Source: Xylaria sp. FL1777
Taxonomy: Eukaryota > Ascomycota > Sordariomycetes > Xylariales > Xylariaceae
Direction of reading: 5' to 3'
NCBI GenBank assembly: GCA_022578965.1
Contig: MU400868.1
Span: 1 to 30,230, forward strand
DNA: 30,230 nt
In this document: positions 10,400 to 21,578 of the stretch, piece by piece
Position numbering within the stretch: the stretch's first letter is position 1
Layout of the letters: each line of letters starts with the position of its first letter
The notes under the pieces: generated by a model
Databases searched by the model: none
Told to the model about the DNA's origin: nothing
The model's input: the letters and a program-made list of their open reading frames with translations, nothing else
Position numbers and translations under genes: made by a program

Positions 10400-11960
10400 A
10401 TTATAGCTTTTATAAAAAAAGTATATAAAACTTTAATTGCTATTTTTAGTTTTTTTTATTTATGTTTTAGTTTTTATTTACTTAGATTTTTTAAATAGTT
10501 TGTTTTTAAGTAGTATTATTATTATAGCTAGTATAACTACTAAATTTATTATTTTTATTATTACTATTATTATTATTACTTTTAAGCTAAAAGTAATTAA
10601 AAGTAATATAGCTAAGTTATTTATAGCTATAACAAATAAAGTTTTTATAAAAGTTTAAATTTAAACTACTTTTATTGTTATTTTAAAGTTAATTTAAAAA
10701 AGTTCTAAAAGTGTAATAGTTCTCCGAAATATAAGTGTTATTATTATTACTTTAGTTATTTATATATTTTTAGTTTTAATACTAGCTATAACTTTTATTA
10801 TTGTTATTTTTACAGTATTAGTTTTAGCTTTTATAGCTATTATTGTTTTTATAAAATTTTTAGTTATTATTATTATAGCTATTATTATAATTATTATTTC
10901 TGTAAAAATAGTTTTAACTATTAAAACTAGTATTATTGTTTTTATAGCTAGTGTTAATATATTAATTACTAGTTTAGTTTTGCTTAGTATTTAAAGTTAA
11001 TTTACTAATAATTTAAGTAATATTTAACTTTAGTTTTTTTTTACTGTAGTTTAAGCGTTATTTTTTAGTTATTAATTTTTAGCATTATTATATAGCATTA
11101 ATTATATTAGTTTGTATAGTTAGCAATAAATTATAGTAGTTTATTAGCTTTTGTTAAAGTAATATACTTAGTTTTTAGTAATATAATAAAGCTTTTTTGC
11201 TTTTGTTTTAATAAACATTTTAAAATTTAATGCTAGCAAAATATTAATTAAATAGTTTTAAGTTTTAGTTAGTTTATTAATTTGCTTGTTTTAATTATAT
11301 ATTTATATTAGCTTATAAAAAAGCAAACTGCTTAAGCAAAGTTTTAGTTTAGTTTAAAAACACTTTTTAATTAGTTTTAAATCGTTTTTTTTTTAAAGTT
11401 AATAACTTTTGCAATACTAATTAATAAGCATTTTTATAGTTTTAATTTATATTGCTATACATATATAAAATCTTGTTTTTATTGCAATAAAATTTCTAAT
11501 TAGCTTTTTTAAAAATAGTTTAAAGTTTTTTTATTTACTTTAGCTAACGTTAATAAATAAATTTTATGCTAAAAAAATTATAGTTAAACTTTAATAGTTA
11601 GCTAAAATTAATATCTTTAAATAAGTAGTACTAATAGTAATATAAGCAATTTTAACATAATTAGTATTTAGGTTTTCTTTAATTATGCTTTTTATTAAAG
11701 CTAGAAAATAAAGAGTTATTATTATTACTAAAATTTCTATATTTTTATTTTTAACTTAAGTTATAGAATTATTTTTTAAAGTTTAAAAAGTTCCTTTATT
11801 TTTCTAAAAATGTTATTTCTTAGTTTTTTTATTTATTTAATTATAAAATAAAAGTAATATAAGCTATTTTTAATTTTAAAGCAACTTATTTGCTTTTATT
11901 TTTTTGCTGCGCAACTTGCTGCTTTAGCTCTTTAATTTTAGCTAAAAGCTATGCAATTTA
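10400..11960 (-). pseudogene. Decayed gag (outer copy)
   Basis: This lies directly upstream of pol on the minus strand. The clearest piece is near the start: AKIKELKQQVAQQKNKSK (11889-11942), a short coiled-coil-like segment typical of the N-terminus of fungal gag proteins. A long Gln/Asn/Lys-rich frame follows, about 11730-11000, in which nearly all stops are TAA, as expected from CAA. At about 10950-10480 the sequence becomes Lys/Thr/Ile-rich low complexity. A zinc knuckle was not found. The 73-codon plus-strand frame at 10437-10658 is antisense to this and is not a gene. Gag would form the particle that packages the RNA. Confidence 0.6.
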
Positions 11961-12029
11961 TGTTTATAACAGTTAAATATTAACACTTAAAGCATTAAAT
12001 AATTGTTATTTGTTTAAGCTTAGTTTTAG

Positions 12030-12034
12030 AAATA
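12030..12034. repeat. Target-site duplication AAATA, left copy (inner element)
   Basis: AAATA directly precedes LTR2 and recurs at 19897-19901 directly after LTR3. The inner copy shows the same site uninterrupted once, at 19546-19550, between its leader and gag. This is the evidence that the inner element inserted into another copy of itself. Confidence 0.85.
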
Positions 12035-12227
12035 TATCACGGGAGGTATAAAACATTAAAGGTTAAATATAATAGTTAATATATCTTTAGTTTTATAGTA
12101 AGTATTTAATAAAACTAAAGCTTAAAAAAAAGAGAAAACTTTTATAAAATAGGTATAAAAAAAATATCTTATATATACATATAACTTATAATATGTGCTA
12201 AGGTATTTAAGTAGCTTAGTTATAATA
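12035..12227 (-). repeat. LTR2: 3' LTR of the inner chromovirus (193 bp)
   Basis: Starts TATCACGGG and ends TTATAATA; these are transition variants of the TGTTACGGG and TTATAACA ends seen in LTR1 and LTR4. It pairs with LTR3. Confidence 0.85.
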
Positions 12228-12484
12228 ACTATTTCTTTTTTTTTAATTAGGTTGTTTTTAACTTATATATAAGTAAAATTAATAAAAGTAATTAATTTTA
12301 AATATAAATAATGAAATAAAGTAGTATAAAATAATTAAGCATAAATATAGTATATTAAATAAAATGCTTATGCAATATAGTAGTTAAAATACTTATATAT
12401 TTATGTTTGTGTTTATATGTTAAGTTATATTTGTTTTGTGCTATATTTATAGCAAGTTTTATACTTATACTTTTGTTGCTATAT

Positions 12485-12526
<42 letters not shown>

Positions 12527-14251
12527 CTGCTGCTAAACAATTAGTTTTAGCTATACATTTTATTACTGCTATTCTTATATTTATTTCATATTTTTTTTGC
12601 TTTTTTTTTAATTATTATTTATATTATAATTATGCTGCTTAAATCTATAGTAATTAAAAATAATATATATAAACGTAGTTATAGTTAAAGTTATAGTTAT
12701 AAACATAAACGCAGAAAATTATTATAACTTGCTTTATGCTTAAATTTATTTAAAAATAAATTTAATTTTACTATAAAACAAAACTTTAATAAACTTTTTT
12801 GCTAAAAGTTTAATAATTCTAGTAATAAAAATAAAAGTTTTAGTAGTTTGCTTTTTTTTTAAAATAGCTTTAATTTTAATAAAGATATAAATATTATTAG
12901 GCTTTTTATAAGTTAAAAAAAAAAAAATAAAAATAAAAATAAAAATAATTTTAACTTTATAAATTTTAAAAAAGATTTAAATGTTAACTTATGTAATTTT
13001 AATATAAATAATATAAAAAATAGGTTTAATTTTAATATAAATATTAAAGTTTTTATGCTATTTAAGCGTTAGCTTATTTTTGTTATAACTTTTGTTTATA
13101 AACTTTGCAAATAAACTACTAAAACTAAAAACAAAAAATATAAAACTATTAAAAAAGCAATAGTTCTAGGTAGTTTATTAGTATGTTAGCTTTGTTTTAA
13201 GCGTTTTAAAAAGGCATTTTAGCTAAAAAATAGCTTACTTTTAAATATAGTTTGCAAATTTAAAGATTTAAAAGTAATAGCTTATATAAGCTATATAAAT
13301 AGCTATATTTTATATAAGCTTATAAATTAATTTATATTTATTTTAAATTAGTTTTATTAATAAATTAATTGCTTGCTATATTATATTTTAATATAATATA
13401 TATTTAAAAGTTATTAAACTAGTTTGTTTATTTTTTTGTTTTTTAAAAAAATAACTATAAAAAAGTTGTTATAAATAAAAATCGCGCTATTGTTTAAAAA
13501 ACTTTAAACAATTATTATATTAATTTTGCAGCTATATAGTTTTGCTTTTTAAAAGCATTTTTGCGTTTTTTGTTAACTTATAAAGCTTAGTTTTAATTAA
13601 TTAGCAAAGTTAACAACATAAAAATAAATAGTTTTATTTTTATTTTGTATAAAGTTTAGCTAATAATTAATAATATAAAAACATTGTATTAAATATAAGC
13701 ATTTAATAATAAAGCATAAATTTTTAGCTTGCTAAACTATTAAGCTTTTTTATATAAGCGCTATAAGTAGTTTTATTTAAACTAATTTTATAAGATTTTT
13801 TAATAGGATTAAAACTATTTTTAATACTAGTAATATGCTTATTTAACTATACTTAAAGTACAAATTATAAACTATAAATATACAGCCTAAAAAGCTGCTT
13901 TTATTTTTTTTAAGAAAAATATATATAAAGCTATATTAACTATTATTAATAAGCGTAAATAAAAATATTTAATTAACTTTTTTTAACATAAAAATGTTTT
14001 AAAGTTTAATAATTAATGTTTTAAGGCCTTTTTATAAAAATATTATAACTTGTTTATAGCGTTTTTACGTATAGCTTATTAATAAAGCACAAATATTTTA
14101 AAACTTAAAGCAATAAGTATAATTTTTATTACGCAATTAAAAACAAAAAAATAACTAGTTAATATATATAATATATTTAAGCTTTAGTTTATAGCTAAAT
14201 TAATAATAAATTAATACTATTTTGTTAGCTTAATAGTTTTGCTTTTTTTTT
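12228..14251. other. 2-kb region between chromodomain and 3' LTR (inner copy)
   Basis: This is the paralogue of 4717-6736, with the same T tract, (A5T)n run and plus-strand CxxC-containing frame (the first of the paired Cys codons is changed here). The plus-strand frame 12436-12642 (68 codons) exists only because the T tract encodes poly-Phe; it is not taken as a gene. No sense-strand domain was recognised. Confidence 0.5.
12486..12524. repeat. 39-base poly-T tract (inner copy)
   Basis: An uninterrupted homopolymer corresponding to 4975-5009 of the outer copy. It accounts for four of the five bases of length difference between the copies. Confidence 0.85.
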
Positions 14252-17176
14252 ATAATTTAAGTGCTTTTTAAAGTTTTTAATTGCTTTAAAAGCTATAATA
14301 TTAATAGTAAATACTTATTAATTATATTTAGTTAGCTAGCTTTTTTATTTAATAAAATAATATTTTTTTTTATTATAAGTTATTTTATTTATTATATTTT
14401 TAATTTTTTATTTTTTTAATTTATTTTTAAGGTTTAGCATAAATAAACTATATTTATGTTTAGCTTTTTAAAGCTTAAGTAACTAAATTAAAAAAACAAA
14501 ATAAAAGCAGCTATATTGTTTTAAAAAACTAATATAATATGCTTATAAACTAACTATAAAAAGAATTTAAAAAAGTTTAATAAACTTAAGCGCTAATTTT
14601 TTATTTTTAAACTTAATATTTTTTATTAATAATATTACTAAGTTTTTAGTTTTAAAGGTTATAAGTTTATATTTATTATTATAGTATTTTATATATTTAT
14701 TAATTATAATTTATTATTGCTTTATTATTTTGTTTTTAATAGTTTATAACTTATTAAAACGTTTTTATATAGCTAAAATTTTTTTTAATATAAAGTTATT
14801 TTTAATAAACAAACGGAATTTTAGCATATAACTATATAAAGCTTTAAAAAATAATTGTTTAGTTGTAAAATTAATAGCAAAATTTATAGCAAAAAAAGCT
14901 TAAAATAAAAGTTAAAGCTAATTAGTTTATTTATTATTTATAAAGCATTTAAAATAGCTTTTAATTATTTAGTTTATTTGTTTTGTTTGTTTATTAGTTT
15001 TAAAGTAAAATATTATTAAAAGCTTTTGCTTAACTTTTAAATAATAATATAAATTAAACTAAAATTAGCTAGTAAAAATAAAGCTTTTATTAAAAATAAT
15101 GCTTTTTAAGCTATTATAAATATATTTAATTTTATAATAAAATAAAACTGCTAGCTTAACTAAAGTTATAGTAATATTAATTAAAAATAAGTATATAAGC
15201 TTAGTAAATTTATTTATAATAATAAAAATAGCATTAATTAGTTTTTTTTTATAAAAAGTTTTTAGTAAACCTATAATAAAATTTATAAATAGCTTTTATA
15301 TAAGTTTATTAAGTATTAATAAAACGTTAAGTTTATTATATTTTTAGTAATATTTTGCTTTAGTTTTAAAGCAGATTATATAGCTTTATAAGTACTTTTT
15401 AACATTTAGTTTTATATTGCTTTAATAAAACTTTTGTTATAATAGTTTTAAAGTATAGCTTTAGCTAAAGTGTTTAACTAAAGAATTATTATAGTATAGC
15501 TTAATAAGTTAAAAATATATAGCTTTTTTAAAAAAAATATAAATTTTGTTTTTATAGCAAACTAAAGATTTTTTTATTAATTATTAAAGATTTATAAGCT
15601 TTTTTGCTTTTAATTGTTTTATAATTGTATAATATTTAAGGTTTTTTTTTTAAACCTTTTAGATAAGGTTTTTTAGCTTTTTAAAAGCTTTTAGATCTTT
15701 TAATTTTTTTAAGCTTATAGTTATTTATATATGCAAACGTATAACTGCTTAAATAAAAAAAGCTTTTTTAATAAGTATAGCTTTAAAATATAAAGCTTTA
15801 GTTTAAGCACTAAAATATAAATTAAGAACTTTAACTTATTATATTATTATAACTTTTTTTTTTAATATTAAAAAAATATTAATATTATTAAGCAAAATAA
15901 TTATATAATTAAAATAGCATAAAAAAAAATTAGCTTTGTTTTTTTTGCTTGCTTAATATTTAATAATAAAGTTAAAAAAAGCTAATAATAAACATTAATA
16001 AGCTTACTTTTTATTAAGCTTTAGCGTTTTTATAAACGCTTAAAAGTTAGTATAATTAATTAATACTTTAATTAATAAATTGCTTTTTTATAAATAATGC
16101 TACTAGTACTTAAAGCAATTTATTATTATAAATATTTTTTAATTAAACATATTATACTATATTTTTTTTTTAGATAGCTTTTAAAAATAAAACATAACTA
16201 GTTTAAAAATGCTTTAATTATTTTGCTAAAATAAATTTTTTGCAAAAGCTACTTTAAAAGAATTAATTTTTAATAATATTTGTTTTTTAGGGTTAAAATA
16301 TATAAAAAAAATGGCTTGCTTAAATGCATTCTAAAGGTTTTTAAAAGCCTTTTTTTTAGGACTATTTAAGAAAATTTAACCTTTTTTTGTTTTTATTGCG
16401 TTTTTTTTTAAATACTTAAATAAAAGCGCAACAATATAAAAATACCCGTTTATAAAACAGCAATAAAAGTTATAAAACTTTAAGAATTATTATAGCGCTT
16501 AATAAATATTTAGTATAAATTATTACTAAATAATATTTATACATAAAAAATTTATTTTAATTTTTTAGCTAAAAATAATATAACTTAAAAATTTAATTTT
16601 TTTTTAATAAAATTAGCATTTAAATAGCTTAACATATAGTTTTGCTTTTTATAGCTTTTTAATAATGTTTTAAATATGTTTTATATAAAAATTTTTATTT
16701 AAAAAAAAAATAAATATATTATTAAAATATGTAATATAAAATATATTTATTATATTATTAAATGCTTTTTATATATAACTTTAAAAAGTAGCAAAAGTAT
16801 TTAATAAATTTATAAGCATAACTAAAAATTTATAATAGTTATAATATATATAAAACGCTATTTTTTACTTATTTTTTTCTTGAATGCATAAGTAATAATA
16901 AGCGTTTTTAAAGTTAATTTTGCTAAAGATTTTAATTTTTAAGATTTTATTAAGCAGCTTTAAAATAAATAATAAAATATATTAATTTTTATACATAACT
17001 TAATTAAATTTTTTATAGTTTATATATAAACGTAAGCTTTTATTTTTTTTAAGTATAAAAAGAATTAAAGCGCTAATAAAACTAATAAACTTTTTAATTT
17101 TTTTTGCTTTTAGCATTTTATTAAGCTATTTTTATAGTTTTTTTAGTTTATTTTAAGCTAATAAATATATAAAAAA
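14252..17176 (-). pseudogene. Decayed pol (RT, integrase, chromodomain), inner copy
   Basis: The paralogue of the outer pol. The chromodomain is at about 14252-14404, the AFHPQTDGQ-type integrase motif at 14972-15013, and the RT YLDD box at 16718-16729, again mutated to Asn at both Asp positions. The Trp codon at the end of the outer copy's FIS-FW motif (7544-7546) is TAG in this copy, so the two have independent stops. Where one copy keeps a C or G the other often has T or A, so both together are more informative than either alone. It cannot be expressed as a protein. Confidence 0.85.
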
Positions 17177-17915
17177 ATAAAGTATAATTACGTTTTTTTT
17201 TAGCTTAATAGCAAGGTTTTTTTGTTTTAATTATAGCAATATGTTTGCTTTACTAATATTAAAAAACTTAAATAAATTATAAAACTTTTCTAAAATTGCT
17301 ATAAAATTAAAATAACTAAAGCTTTTTTTTAACTTTTTAAGCTATATAAGTTTAAATAGTTAAATAATAATATAGCAGCAAGTTTAGTTTTTGTAAGCTT
17401 TTATAAACTTAGTTAAGCTAAATATTTTTACTTAAAAGTAGCATAATTTAAAAAACTATTAATTAATGCTTAAATTTAATATAATTTTTTTATTTTTTAA
17501 AGTAGTTTAAAATAGTAAAAAAAAGCTGCTTTTAAAGCAATAGTTATAGTTAATAGCTATATATATACGCTTAATTTTGCAAGTAATATTATAACTATTA
17601 GTTAATTTACAAATAACTTAATAAGCTTTATAAGTAAAAAATTTACTTTTAGTAGTATATTATAATGCAAATATACAAAAAAGTACTTGCTGTAATTTAT
17701 AATAAAAAGCAAAAGTAAAACTAATATAATTATATTTAGCGCATAAATCAAAATTAATATAAATTTTAACAAATAGTTTTATAAAGCTAACAAAATAAAT
17801 AATACAAAAAATATAAAAACAGCATAAAATAAATATATAAAGTAATAACTTTAGCTTAAAACTTATAGCTAATATAATTAATGTTAAGCTTACTACTTGT
17901 TTTTTAAGTTATAGT

Positions 17916-19476
17916 ATTATAGCTTTTATAAAAAAAGTATATAAAACTTTAATTGCTGTTTTTAGTTTTTTTTATTTATGTTTTAGTTTTTATTTATTTA
18001 GATTTTTTAAATAGTTTATTTTTAAGTAATATTACTATTATAGCTAATATAGCTACTAAATTTATTATTTTTATTATTATTATTATTATTATTACTTTTA
18101 AGCTAAAAGCAATTAAAAACAATATAGCTAAATTATTTATAGCTATAACAAGTAAAGTTTTTATAAAAGTTTAAATTTAAACTATTTTTATTATTATCTT
18201 AAGGTTAATTTAAAGAAGTTCTAAAAATATAATAGTTTTTTAAAGTATAAATATTATTATTATTACTTTAGTTATTTATGTATTTTTAGTTTTAATACTA
18301 GCTATAACTTTTATTATTATTGCTTTTATAGTATTAGTTTTAGCTTTTATAGCTATTATTGCTTTTATAAAATCTTTAGTTATTATTATTGTAGTTATTA
18401 TTATAATTATTGCTTTTGCAAAAATAGTTTTAACTATTAAAACTAATATTGTTGTTTTTATAGCTAGTATTAATATATTAATTATTAGTTTAGTTTTGCT
18501 TAATATTTAAAGTTAATTTACTAGTAATTTAAGTAATGTTTAACTTTAGTTTTTTTTTATTGCAGTTTAAGCGTTGTTTTTTAGTTATTAGTTTTTAGCG
18601 TTATTATATAATATTAATTATATTAGCTTATATAGTTAGCAATAAGTTATAATAGTTTATTAGTTTTTGCTAAAGTAATACACTTAGTTTTTAGTAATAT
18701 AACAAAGCTTTTTTGCTTTTATTTTAGCAAATATTTTAAAGTTTAATGCTAGCAAAATATTAATTAAATAGTTTTAAGTTTTAATTAGCTTATTAACTTG
18801 CTTGTTTTAATTATATGCTTATATTAGCTTATAAAAAAGCAAATTGCTTAAGCAAAGTTTTAGTTTAGTTTAAAAACATTTTTTAATTAGTTTTAAATTG
18901 TTTTTTTTCTAAAGTTAATAACTTTTATAATGCTAATTAATAAGCATTTTTATAGTTTTAGTTTATATTATTATACGCGTATAAAATTTTATTTTTATTA
19001 TAATAGAATTTTTAATTAACTTTTTTAAAAATAGTTTAAAGTTTTTTTACTTATTTTAGCTAGTATTAATAAGTAAATTTTATGCTAAAAAAGTTATAAT
19101 TAAACTTTAATAGTTAGCTAAAATTAACATTTTTAAATAAATAGCGCTAATAGTAATATAAGCAATTTTAACGTAATTAATGTTTAAGTTTTCTTTAATT
19201 ATGCTTTTTATTAAAGCTAAAAAATAAAAAGTTATTATTATTACTAAAATTTCTATGTTTTTATTTTTAACTTAAGTTATAAAATTATTTTTTAAGGTTT
19301 AAAAAGTTCTTTTGTTTTTTTAAAAATATTATTCCTTGGTTTTTTTGTTTATTTAATTATAAAGTAAAAGTAGTACAAGCTATTTTCGATTTTAAAGCAA
19401 CTTATTTGCTTTTATTTTTTTGCTACGTAACTTGCTGCTTTAGCTCTTTAATTTTAGCTAAAAGCTATACGATTTA
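17916..19476 (-). pseudogene. Decayed gag (inner copy)
   Basis: The paralogue of the outer gag, with the coiled-coil-like N-terminal segment at 19405-19458 followed by the Gln/Asn/Lys-rich frame and the Lys/Thr/Ile-rich low-complexity part. The plus-strand 73-codon frame at 17953-18174 mirrors the one at 10437-10658. It looks shared only because both copies carry the same antisense sequence, not because it is a conserved gene. Confidence 0.6.
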
Positions 19477-19550
19477 TATTTATAATAGTTAAGTATTAGC
19501 ACTTAAAGCACTAAATAATTGTTGTTTGCTTAAGCTTAGTTCTAAAAATA

Positions 19551-19703
19551 ATTTATGCTAAGTTTATTTTTGGTTTATTATTAAAGTTTATTCTGAAAAA
19601 AAGCTATTAGAAATAGCATTAGCTTATATAATTAATTAATGTTTAGCTATTCTATGGTATAACAAAGTATTATAAATAACCTTATTTTAAAAAGCTTTAA
19701 AAT
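19551..19703 (-). other. 5' leader of the inner chromovirus
   Basis: The 153 bp between the 5' LTR (LTR3) and the AAATA site just before gag. Its homologue in the outer copy is 19902-20054; the two differ by transitions. A primer-binding site would be expected at the LTR edge (minus-strand sequence starting ATTTTAAAGC), but it does not show a recognisable tRNA 3'-end complement starting TGG. Either RIP has erased it or the family is self-primed. Confidence 0.7.
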
Positions 19704-19896
19704 TATTACAGGAGGTATAAAGCATTAAAAGTTAAGTATAATAATTAATATATTTCTAGTTTTATAATAAGTATTTAATAAAACTAAAGCTTAAAAAAAG
19801 GAGGAAACTCCTATAAAATAAGTATAAAAAAGATATCCTATATATACATATAACCTGTAATATGTGCTAAAGTACTTAAGTAGCTTAATTATAACA
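19704..19896 (-). repeat. LTR3: 5' LTR of the inner chromovirus (193 bp)
   Basis: Starts TATTACAGG and ends TTATAACA. It aligns without gaps to the other three LTRs. The promoter of the element would have been here, but no TATA box can be told apart from the general AT-richness. Confidence 0.85.
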
Positions 19897-19901
19897 AAAT
19901 A
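19897..19901. repeat. Target-site duplication AAATA, right copy (inner element)
   Basis: Matches 12030-12034. The outer element resumes directly after it with its leader. Confidence 0.85.
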
Positions 19902-20054
19902 ATTTGTGCTAAGTTTATTCTTAGTTCATTATTAAAGTTTGTTTTAAAAAAAAGCTATTAAAAATAACACTAGCTTATATAATTAATTAGTGTTTAGCTA
20001 TTCTATAATATAACAAAGTATTATACGTAACCTTATTTTAAAAAGCTTTAAAAT
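19902..20054 (-). other. 5' leader of the outer chromovirus, cut off from its gag
   Basis: The homologue of 19551-19703. In the uninterrupted outer element this joined directly to the gag region ending at 12034; the nested copy now separates the two by about 7.9 kb. Confidence 0.75.
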
Positions 20055-20247
20055 TGTTACAAAAAATATAAAGCATTAAAGGTTAAGTATAATAGTTAAT
20101 ATATCTTTAGTTTTATAATAAGTATTTAACAAAACTAAAGCTTAAAGAAAAGAAAAAACTCCCATGAAATAAGTATAAAAAGAATATCTTATATATATAT
20201 ATAACTTGTAATATATGCTAAAGTACTTAAGTAGCTTAGTTATAACA
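20055..20247 (-). repeat. LTR4: 5' LTR of the outer chromovirus (193 bp)
   Basis: Starts TGTTAC and ends TATAACA, the least mutated ends of the four LTRs. It is followed directly by TTTTG, the target duplication that matches 4519-4523. Confidence 0.85.
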
Positions 20248-20252
20248 TTTTG
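20248..20252. repeat. Target-site duplication TTTTG, right copy (outer element)
   Basis: Matches 4519-4523 and closes the outer insertion. Confidence 0.8.
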
Positions 20253-21286
20253 TTAATTGTTTTATTTTTGTTTTTATTATTATAAAAAACTTATAATTTA
20301 TATAAACAGTAATTTTTCTGTTTTTTATTTAATATTGCTAATATTAAAGTGTTAACATTATAGCTAACAACTTTTTTTTTTGCGTTAAATAGTACAATTA
20401 GTATATTTTAAGCTTTTTTAAAAAGTATACTACTAAATGCAAAAATATAGTTATTTTATAAAAATGCAGCTATATTAAACATGCTTTAATATAATATATG
20501 CTTAAATTAATATTTATTATAAATAAAAGCTTTTAATTAAAAGCTTAAATAATTAACATAGTAATAATAGCTTTATAAATTTTCTGCTATGCGTTTTTAG
20601 CTTTTATGCTTAACTTTACTTTTTAGTTTTTAGGTTTTTTTGTTAATATAATTAGTAATGCAATAATTAACAAGTAGTTTTTAATAAAATGCTTAAAATA
20701 GCTTATAGCGTTTATAAATGCTTTTATTTTTATAGTAGTTTTAAGCATAAGCTGCTTTTATACTATTATAACTTTTGCTAAGTTTGCTTTAATATTATTA
20801 TAAAAAATGTTAAAACTAAAAAAAATACTAAAATTTATAAAAAGTAGTATTTTTAATGTATTAATTATTATATTATACTTAATTAATTATATAAATAGTA
20901 AGCAATAATGCTTATATAGCTGTTTTTTTGTTTTAGCTTAAATATAAATATTATTAAGTAAACTAATTAATTACTTATAAAAAAGTTTAATTATTTTTTA
21001 TATTAGTGCTTAAAATGTTACTAAAGCGTTATAAAGTTTAAAAAGTATTACTATTTATTTATATAACTTAAATAGTATAATAAACGCTGTTTTTTTGCAA
21101 TATAATTTATATATAGTAATATGCTAAAATTTATTTTTTAAATTAACAAAAATATATTATTAGCGCTTTATAGCTTACTATATTTAGTTTATTATATTAA
21201 ATAGCAAATAAGCTTGCTTTTTTGTTTTTTTATTAATTTTGCAATAATTATAATAAAAATGCTATATTATTAATTTATTATTTTTA
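20253..21286. other. AT-rich spacer between the two retrotransposons, no gene found
   Basis: About 1 kb of RIP-like DNA. No frame, repeat partner or LTR edge was recognised. Before the two insertions it would have been continuous with 2808-4523 on the left and 28667 onward on the right. Confidence 0.6.
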
Positions 21287-21291
21287 TTAAA
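21287..21291. repeat. Probable target-site duplication TTAAA (left of second element)
   Basis: TTAAA precedes the left LTR and TTAAG (28662-28666) follows the right one. The single difference is G/A, as RIP would cause. This is less certain than a perfect match in DNA this AT-rich. Confidence 0.55.
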
Positions 21292-21578
21292 TGTTAAATA
21301 GGCTTTATACAATTGTACGTTTAATATATATGTGCTAAAACAAAGTATAATAATCTTTATATTATAAGCTATTTATGTTTTATATGTTTAAAAGAAAAAA
21401 AGGTTTATATAAAGCAAAGGTTTTTTTTTATGTATAAAAACTTTGCTAGCGTATAAGCTAAACTAATACTAAAATTACTTTAGTTTATGTAATAGCTTTT
21501 ATATAAAGTGGTTTTTATGCGAAACCTATTATACGTACTATATATAAAAGTTGCAATTAATAACTAGTTATTTTAATA
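21292..21578 (-). repeat. Left LTR (3' LTR) of the second element, 287 bp
   Basis: Aligns to 28376-28661 with mainly C/T and G/A differences. It starts TGTTAAATAGG and ends TTTTAATA (TTTTAACA in the partner). It keeps more C and G than its partner, for example at 21360-21540, so it is the better preserved of the two. Confidence 0.85.

Larger units (their letters stand above)
12035..19896 (-). mobile_element. Inner Ty3/Gypsy chromovirus copy, full length (7862 bp)
   Basis: A complete copy with 193-bp LTRs at both ends, flanked by AAATA. It is on the minus strand like its host: the 5' LTR is 19704-19896, then the leader (19703 to 19551), gag, pol, 3' region and 3' LTR (12035-12227). It aligns along its whole length to the outer copy at an offset of 7511 to 7516 bases, with differences that are almost all transitions. 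All coding frames are broken. It must have inserted after the outer copy. Confidence 0.9.
4524..20247 (-). mobile_element. Outer Ty3/Gypsy chromovirus copy, split by a nested copy
   Basis: The outer copy consists of 4524-12034 plus 19902-20247, about 7.86 kb once the inner copy and one target duplication are removed. It is on the minus strand, so its 5' LTR is at 20055-20247 and its 3' LTR at 4524-4716. Element order on the minus strand is LTR, leader (20054 to 19902), the nested insertion, gag (near 11940 downward), RT (about 9480-9100), integrase (about 8300-6960), chromodomain (6889-6737), a 2-kb 3' region and the LTR. LTR ends are TGTTAC and TATAACA, with a shared TGTTA/TAACA inverted end. 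All reading frames carry RIP stops. Confidence 0.85.

Noticed and set aside
10437..10658. 73-codon plus-strand ORF, repeated almost exactly at 17953-18174
   Set aside because: The apparent conservation comes from the two retrotransposon copies. It lies antisense to the low-complexity Lys/Thr-rich part of gag.
12436..12642. 68-codon plus-strand ORF with a poly-Phe run
   Set aside because: Created by the 39-T homopolymer. The same position in the outer copy has no matching ORF.
4524..20247. Tandem LTR array formed by unequal recombination
   Set aside because: The paired target duplications TTTTG and AAATA and the displaced leader at 19902-20054 fit a nested insertion better.
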